From: an uncultured Bacillaceae bacterium
GTDB taxonomy: Bacteria; Bacillota; Bacilli; Caldalkalibacillales; Caldalkalibacillaceae
Direction: 5' to 3'
DNA: 10,481 bases
Assembly: GCA_937967685.1 (NCBI GenBank)
Contig: CALBTX010000089.1
Span: forward strand, 1 to 10,481
Shown here: piece by piece, positions 6,912 through 10,481 of the stretch
Position numbering within the stretch: the first letter of the stretch is position 1
Layout of the letters: each line of letters opens with the position of its first letter
Notes under the pieces: model-generated
Told to the model about the DNA's origin: nothing
What the model saw: the letters and a program-made list of their open reading frames with translations, nothing else
The model's database searches: none
Made by a program: the position numbers and the translations under genes

Positions 6912-7032
6912 GATCTTTTTTATTTATAGATTTTTTAAATTGCAGACGAAAAAGTGACTTTAGCAAGTTGCATTCCCTGGTCTTGCCTGGGATAGCCCCA
7001 GTTTGACGAAGCAGTCGAAAGCGTTTTCTTTT

Positions 7033-7048
7033 TGGCACAAAATTTGCA
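7033..7048 (+). promoter_or_regulatory. Sigma-54 (SigL) -24/-12 promoter of the aco operon
   Basis: TGGCAC at 7033-7038 and TTGCA at 7044-7048 match the sigma-54 consensus, with the invariant GG (7034-7035) and GC (7046-7047) separated by exactly 10 bp. Transcription should start near 7058-7060, just ahead of the ribosome site of lipB at 7061-7070. An intact sigma-54 activator (AcoR) is encoded directly upstream, so this is almost certainly its target. Confidence 0.9.
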
Positions 7049-7060
7049 ATGAGTCAGGCG

Positions 7061-7070
7061 AGGAGGTGAT
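7061..7070 (+). promoter_or_regulatory. Strong Shine-Dalgarno deciding the GTG start of lipB
   Basis: AGGAGGTGAT matches the 16S 3' end over ten bases and lies 7 nt (counting from AGGAGG) before GTG 7074. No ATG competes in this frame. The leader between the predicted transcription start and this site is only a few bases, so translation initiation on the operon mRNA is efficient and nearly leaderless in structure. Confidence 0.8.
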
Positions 7071-7073
7071 CGG

Positions 7074-7787
7074 GTGCAAATCATATCTTATCCAACCGTC
7101 CCTTATGATCAAGCGTATACCCTTCAAAAACAGCTCGTACGGCGAAGGCAGATTGATGCAATCCAGGATACCGTGCTCATGCTGGAACATCCGCCGACTT
7201 ACACGATGGGAGCAGACCGCAAATGGGATCACCTCTTATATTCGCCTGCGGTGTTGGAAGAGCAAGGTTTTAAAATTTTCAGCTGTGATCGGGGAGGTGA
7301 TATCACATATCATGGGCCCGGCCAACTGGTCGTGTATCCCATTATTCATTTGCGCCAGGCGGGATTAACGCCCATTGCCTTTGTTCGCTGCTTGGAACAG
7401 GTTGTGATCAACTTATTACAGCACTACGGACTTGAAGGAAGCAGAAAAAAAGGACTTCCGGGTGTGTGGCTGGACGATGCCAAAATTTGTGCTCTTGGCA
7501 TTGGCATCAGTCAACGGGTGACTTATCACGGGCTGGCCCTTAATGTTCATCCAAATCTTCGTCATTTCGCCAATATTGTTCCCTGCGGGCTCACTCAGTT
7601 CGGGGTGACTTCTATTTCCCGAGAAATGGATGGTGAAGTTCAACTGTCGGAAGTGAAAAGCAAGTTCATCTCCGCATGGGAAGAAGTGTTTCAGGTGCCG
7701 TGTGAGGTCGTTAAAAAAACTATGATGACGGGAGGAACTGAAATTGGAAAAAACGCAGGTCAAACAACCTATGCTGTCCAAAGATAA
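7074..7787 (+). CDS. lipB: LipB octanoyl-[ACP]:protein N-octanoyltransferase
   Basis: This 237-aa enzyme transfers octanoate from acyl carrier protein to the target lysine of lipoyl domains, the first step of lipoate assembly. It is of the LipB class rather than the LipM/LplA class that Bacillus subtilis uses. The signature RGGDITYHGPGQLVVYP (73-89) is complete. The catalytic pair aligns with E. coli LipB K135 and C169: K137 in DDAKICALGIGI and C171 in VPCGL. The HGLALNV block follows the Lys as usual. GTG 7074 is fixed by an excellent ribosome site. The gene is the first in the sigma-54-driven acetoin operon; its end overlaps acoA by 44 bp, so the two are translationally coupled. The likely client is the lipoyl domain of AcoC (K43), encoded three genes later. 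LipA, needed for sulphur insertion, is not in the window. Confidence 0.9.
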   Translation: MQIISYPTVPYDQAYTLQKQLVRRRQIDAIQDTVLMLEHPPTYTMGADRKWDHLLYSPAVLEEQGFKIFSCDRGGDITYHGPGQLVVYPIIHLRQAGLTPIAFVRCLEQVVINLLQHYGLEGSRKKGLPGVWLDDAKICALGIGISQRVTYHGLALNVHPNLRHFANIVPCGLTQFGVTSISREMDGEVQLSEVKSKFISAWEEVFQVPCEVVKKTMMTGGTEIGKNAGQTTYAVQR

Positions 7788-8736
7788 AGCCGTTTGGATG
7801 TATCGCAAAATGGTCGAAATTCGTCGGTTTGAAGATAAAGTACACGAGCTTTTTTCGGCAGGAAAATTGCCGGGATTTATTCATTTGTACGCCGGAGAGG
7901 AAGCCGTTGCCGTTGGCTTGTGCGCCCACCTTCGTGATGACGATTATATCACCAGCACACACCGGGGACACGGTCATTGTATCGCCAAGGAGTGCGATAT
8001 TAACGGCATGATGGCCGAAATATACGGCAAGGCCACGGGATTGTGCAAAGGAAAGGGGGGGTCGATGCACATCGCAGACTTGGAAAAAGGCATGCTCGGA
8101 GCCAACGGAATTGTGGGCGGTGGATATCCACTCGCCAGCGGAGCCGCTTTGACGGCCAAAATTAAAAAGACAGATGCAGTCAGCGTTTGTTTCTTTGGTG
8201 ACGGCGCAAACAACCAGGGCACTTTTCATGAGGGCATCAATTTGGCATCCATTTGGAATTTGCCCGTTGTCTTTGTCGCCGAAAATAACGGGTATGCCGA
8301 AGCGACGCCGTTTGCGTATGCTTCCAGTTGCGAGAATATTGCCGACAGGGCCAAATCTTACAATATTCCGGGAGTGATCGTCGACGGGAAGGATGTGCTC
8401 GCCGTTTATCAGGCGGCGCAAGAAGCGATCGACAGGGCGCGCAGGGGAGAAGGGCCGACCCTGATTGAATGTAAAACATATCGGAATTATGGACATTTCG
8501 AAGGTGACGCCCAAACGTACAAGGATGAAGAGGAGAGGAAGACCCATTTAGGTGAAAAGGACGCCATTCAAATGTTCCGCACATACCTCACAGAGAATGA
8601 TCTGTTAAGCGATGATGAACTGAATGCCGTGGACAAAGAAGTGCAGCAGATGATTGAAGACAGTGTCCGTTTTGCTGAAGAAAGTCCCTATCCGGCTGAA
8701 GAAGAACTGGAAACTGATGTGTATGTTTCATATTGA
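7744..8736 (+). CDS. acoA: Acetoin dehydrogenase E1 component, alpha subunit
   Basis: AcoA binds thiamine diphosphate and with AcoB forms the E1 that cleaves acetoin, releasing acetaldehyde and passing the acetyl unit to the lipoyl arm of AcoC. The ThDP motif runs from GDG (152-154) to NN (181-182): GDGANNQGTFHEGINLASIW, then VVFVAENNGY. Other E1-alpha hallmarks are YRKMVEIRRFEDKV (20-33), HLYAGEEAVAVG, THRGHGHCIAKE and the phosphorylation-loop equivalent TYRNYGHFEGD. At 330 aa it matches AcoA rather than the longer pyruvate dehydrogenase E1-alpha (about 360-370). The start is TTG 7744, 8 nt after GGAGG at 7731-7735, inside the end of lipB; an ATG at 7771 is a weaker alternative. A 63-bp gap with a palindrome precedes acoB. 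Confidence 0.93.
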   Translation: MEKTQVKQPMLSKDKAVWMYRKMVEIRRFEDKVHELFSAGKLPGFIHLYAGEEAVAVGLCAHLRDDDYITSTHRGHGHCIAKECDINGMMAEIYGKATGLCKGKGGSMHIADLEKGMLGANGIVGGGYPLASGAALTAKIKKTDAVSVCFFGDGANNQGTFHEGINLASIWNLPVVFVAENNGYAEATPFAYASSCENIADRAKSYNIPGVIVDGKDVLAVYQAAQEAIDRARRGEGPTLIECKTYRNYGHFEGDAQTYKDEEERKTHLGEKDAIQMFRTYLTENDLLSDDELNAVDKEVQQMIEDSVRFAEESPYPAEEELETDVYVSY

Positions 8737-8746
8737 CAGATTACAG

Positions 8747-8772
8747 AAACGTTATGAATACGTTTGCGCAAA
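8747..8772. repeat. Two overlapping palindromes between acoA and acoB
   Basis: AAACGT (8747-8752) and ACGTTT (8760-8765) form an inverted repeat around 7 nt. Overlapping its right arm is the perfect 10-bp palindrome TTTGCGCAAA (8763-8772). No T-tract follows, so this is not a terminator. The minus strand across the region is a poor match to a CcpA cre box (three mismatches at fixed positions), so catabolite control here is only possible. Confidence 0.55.
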
Positions 8773-8799
8773 ACTTTTCATTATTAGGGAGGGTGAAAT

Positions 8800-9837
8800 A
8801 TGACCAGACAAATCAGCTTTTCAGCAGCGCTCAATGAAGCGATGAGCATTGCCATGCAAAAGGACGAAAATGTGATCCTTCTGGGAGAAGACATTGCCGG
8901 AGGAGCGGCCGTGGATCATCTTCAGGATGAAGATGCCTGGGGAGGTGTGATGGGGGTCACACAAGGATTGGTAACTCAATTTGGCCGTGACAGGGTGTTG
9001 GATACACCGATCAGTGAAGCAGGGTTTATCGGGGCTGCGGTCGCCGCCGCTTCAACCGGTTTGCGGCCCATTGCCGAATTGATGTTCAACGATTTCATTG
9101 GCAGTTGTTTGGACCAAGTGATGAATCAGGGGGCGAAACTTCGGTACATGTTCGGCGGGAAGGCCGAAGTCCCCTTGACCATCAGAACGATTCACGGCGC
9201 GGGATTCCGGGCCGCCGCCCAGCACTCTCAAAGCTTGTATGCTTTGTTCACCCATATTCCGGGACTGAAGGTGGTCGTTCCTTCAACACCTTACGATGCC
9301 AAAGGACTGCTCCTTTCGGTCATCGAGGATAACGATATGGTGATCTTTTTTGAAGATAAAACACTGTACAACATGAAAGGTGAAGTGCCTGACGGGCATT
9401 ATGTCATCCCCTTGGGTCAGGCTGAGGTCAAACGGGAAGGGAAAGATTTAACGATTGTGGCCATCGGCAAGCAGGTGCACACGGCCGCCAAAGCGGCGGA
9501 ACAGCTGGCCGAGAAGGGCATTGAAACCGAAATCATTGACCCCCGTACGCTTTCTCCTTTTGATGAAGATACCGTTTTGGAATCGGTGGCTAAGACGAAT
9601 CGTTTGATCATCATCGATGAAGCCAATCCGCGTTGCAGCATCGCCCGGGATATTGCCGCCATGGTTGCCGACAAAGGTTTTGATTCACTGGATGCACCGA
9701 TTAAAACGATCACGGCTCCCCATACACCGGTGCCGTTCTCCCCGACACTTGAGGATGCCTATCTGCCCAGCCCGCAAAAAGTGATTCAAATCGTTTCCGA
9801 GTTAATTGGTGATGACTCATTACAGGCCATTTCTTAG
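8800..9837 (+). CDS. acoB: Acetoin dehydrogenase E1 component, beta subunit
   Basis: AcoB completes the alpha2-beta2 E1 of the acetoin dehydrogenase complex. This 345-aa protein is of the usual AcoB length and carries the GEDIAGGAAVDHLQDEDAWG block (29-48) characteristic of acetoin-type E1-beta, the ThDP-activating Glu E73 in DTPISEAGFIGAA, H142 in GFRAAAQHSQSLY, and the C-terminal DEANPRCSIARD and ITAPHTPVPFSPTLEDAYLP stretches. These agree closely with my memory of the Bacillus subtilis AcoB sequence and separate it from pyruvate and branched-chain E1-beta. ATG 8800 follows GGGAGG at 8787-8792. The stop codon (9835-9837) lies inside the first copy of a 29-bp tandem duplication, and the 126-bp gap to acoC is unusually structured for this operon. 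Confidence 0.94.
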   Translation: MTRQISFSAALNEAMSIAMQKDENVILLGEDIAGGAAVDHLQDEDAWGGVMGVTQGLVTQFGRDRVLDTPISEAGFIGAAVAAASTGLRPIAELMFNDFIGSCLDQVMNQGAKLRYMFGGKAEVPLTIRTIHGAGFRAAAQHSQSLYALFTHIPGLKVVVPSTPYDAKGLLLSVIEDNDMVIFFEDKTLYNMKGEVPDGHYVIPLGQAEVKREGKDLTIVAIGKQVHTAAKAAEQLAEKGIETEIIDPRTLSPFDEDTVLESVAKTNRLIIIDEANPRCSIARDIAAMVADKGFDSLDAPIKTITAPHTPVPFSPTLEDAYLPSPQKVIQIVSELIGDDSLQAIS

Positions 9838-9890
9838 TCATAGTTGGTTCCTGTCTATGGACTTAGTAATAGTTGGTTCCCGTCTATGGA
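9833..9890. repeat. 29-bp tandem duplication over the acoB stop codon
   Basis: Positions 9833-9861 and 9862-9890 are adjacent 29-bp copies differing at two bases (C9839/A9868 and T9852/C9881). The first copy contains the acoB TAG stop. Each copy has a weak internal inverted repeat (CATAG at 9839-9843 with CTATG at 9855-9859). Because 29 is not a multiple of three, the duplication is extragenic rather than coding. Confidence 0.9.
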
Positions 9891-9913
9891 TGTAACGTTA
9901 AACCGCAGAAAAC

Positions 9914-9940
9914 AAGGGTGGATATGTGTACTCCACCCTT
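9914..9940 (+). ncRNA. Stable mRNA hairpin ahead of acoC (not an RNA gene)
   Basis: AAGGGTGGA (9914-9922) pairs perfectly with TCCACCCTT (9932-9940) around a 9-nt loop. The following bases are TACATATCTC, not a T-run, so read-through is expected. The structure ends 10 nt before the acoC ribosome site (9951-9960). It could act as an RNase barrier or attenuator between E1 and E2 cistrons. A competing pairing of GATATGT (9921-9927) with ACATATC (9942-9948) would open it. Confidence 0.6.
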
Positions 9941-9963
9941 TACATATCTCGAGGAGGGAGATT

Positions 9964-10481
9964 ATGGCCGAAGAAATTATTATGCCCAAGTTAGGAATGG
10001 GGATGGAAGAAGGAACCGTCGTTGAATGGAGAAAAGCGAAAGATGAGGAAGTCAAGCAAGGGGAAACGGTTGTTGTCATCAGTTCCGAGAAGATCGAAAT
10101 GGAAGTGGAGTCACCGCGAGACGGGGTTTTACTGGATATGGTGGCTTCTGCAGGAGATGTCGTCCCTGTCGGCAAGGTGATCGGTTATGTCGGTCAGCCC
10201 GGTGAGCAGTTGGCGACTAAGTCGGCAGGGGAGAGCGCGGAGGAAGTCCAATCGGCTCGTCTTGCGGACGCCAAAGATGAAGTGGCGTCAACCGTATTGA
10301 CGCCGGAGAAACGTGAAGAAAAGACAACCTCAGGTGTAACGGATAAAACAGTCGTATCAGCAGGAAGGAGAAACACAAATAAAAACCGGATCTCCCCCGT
10401 GGCTCGAAAATTGGCCAGGGAAGCCGGCATTGATGTCGAACAAATTGAGGGAACCGGTCCCCGCGGACGGGTGACAAAGGC
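9964..10481 (+). CDS. acoC: Acetoin dehydrogenase E2 (dihydrolipoamide acetyltransferase), 5' part
   Basis: This is the start of the E2 core subunit, open to the last base of the window (172 complete codons). Residues 2-78 form a lipoyl domain (EEIIMPKLGMGMEEGTVVEW), with the lipoylated lysine K43 in SSEKIEMEVESP. An Ala/Glu/Lys/Thr-rich flexible linker follows (about 80-138), then the peripheral-subunit-binding domain begins at R142 (RISPVARKLAREAGID, then GTGPRGRVTK). The catalytic acetyltransferase domain, with its HxxxDG motif, must lie beyond the window, so intactness cannot be judged. E2 takes the acetyl group from acetoin via the AcoA/AcoB E1 to coenzyme A, giving acetyl-CoA. ATG 9964 follows GAGGAGGGAG at 9951-9960. 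There is one lipoyl domain only, as in other acetoin E2s. An E3 gene (acoL) is expected downstream. Confidence 0.92.
   Translation, partial: MAEEIIMPKLGMGMEEGTVVEWRKAKDEEVKQGETVVVISSEKIEMEVESPRDGVLLDMVASAGDVVPVGKVIGYVGQPGEQLATKSAGESAEEVQSARLADAKDEVASTVLTPEKREEKTTSGVTDKTVVSAGRRNTNKNRISPVARKLAREAGIDVEQIEGTGPRGRVTK

Noticed and set aside
6987..7001. CTGGG/CCCAG inverted repeat as a second AcoR site
   Set aside because: It is only a 5-bp stem with a 5-nt spacer and no second copy, within what is expected by chance.
7720..8547. Long minus-strand open frame opposite acoA
   Set aside because: It mirrors the acoA codons, has no ribosome site or recognisable domain, and acoA is certain on the plus strand.
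8733..8765. Internal sigma-A promoter between acoA and acoB
   Set aside because: TTGACA at 8733-8738 is a perfect -35 but overlaps the acoA stop, and no -10 with more than two matching bases lies 16-18 bp downstream.
9914..9946. H-type pseudoknot ahead of acoC
   Set aside because: The second stem would need a 1-nt linker to cross a 9-bp helix, which is sterically impossible. Only alternative, exclusive folds remain plausible.

Overview
The window looks like chromosomal DNA from a member of the Bacillales, probably a moderately thermophilic Bacillaceae relative. I infer this from strong GGAGG-type ribosome binding sites, frequent TTG and GTG starts, moderate GC content, an AcoR/AcoA/AcoB set very close to what I remember of the Bacillus acetoin dehydrogenase proteins, and a PspC plus LiaI-like membrane gene pair. 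I cannot name the species. There are no tRNA or rRNA genes, no CRISPR array and no insertion sequence.

Left part (1-3.8 kb). A two-domain VOC protein with an intact His-His-Glu metal triad (type I extradiol dioxygenase-like) is followed on the same strand by an amidohydrolase of the TRZ/ATZ deaminase type. They may form a small catabolic unit of unknown substrate. A patatin-like hydrolase gene converges on the amidohydrolase and overlaps its 3' end by 33 bp; its nucleophile elbow has lost both usual glycines. Next comes a small coiled-coil protein with a 21-bp tandem repeat that encodes exact heptads.

Middle part (3.8-4.9 kb). Two membrane protein genes on the minus strand are translationally coupled. 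They encode a PspC-domain protein and a LiaI/LiaF-like multi-span protein, and are likely an envelope-stress module. The space before acoR holds 14-bp direct repeats and candidate promoters for both directions.

Right part (4.9-10.48 kb). This is an acetoin catabolism locus. acoR encodes a sigma-54 enhancer-binding activator (GAF, AAA+ with GAFTGA, Fis-type helix-turn-helix). After a 267-bp regulatory gap with a hairpin terminator, T-tracts and a near-consensus sigma-54 -24/-12 promoter, the operon runs lipB-acoA-acoB-acoC and leaves the window inside acoC. AcoA and AcoB form the thiamine-diphosphate E1 that cleaves acetoin. AcoC is the lipoylated E2 acetyltransferase, and an E3 (acoL) is expected just beyond the window.

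The most distinctive point is that the first gene of the sigma-54 operon is a LipB-type octanoyltransferase, so supply of the lipoyl precursor for E2 appears to be induced together with its client. The acoA-acoB and acoB-acoC junctions contain palindromes, a 29-bp tandem duplication over the acoB stop codon and a strong hairpin ahead of acoC. These could set subunit stoichiometry.
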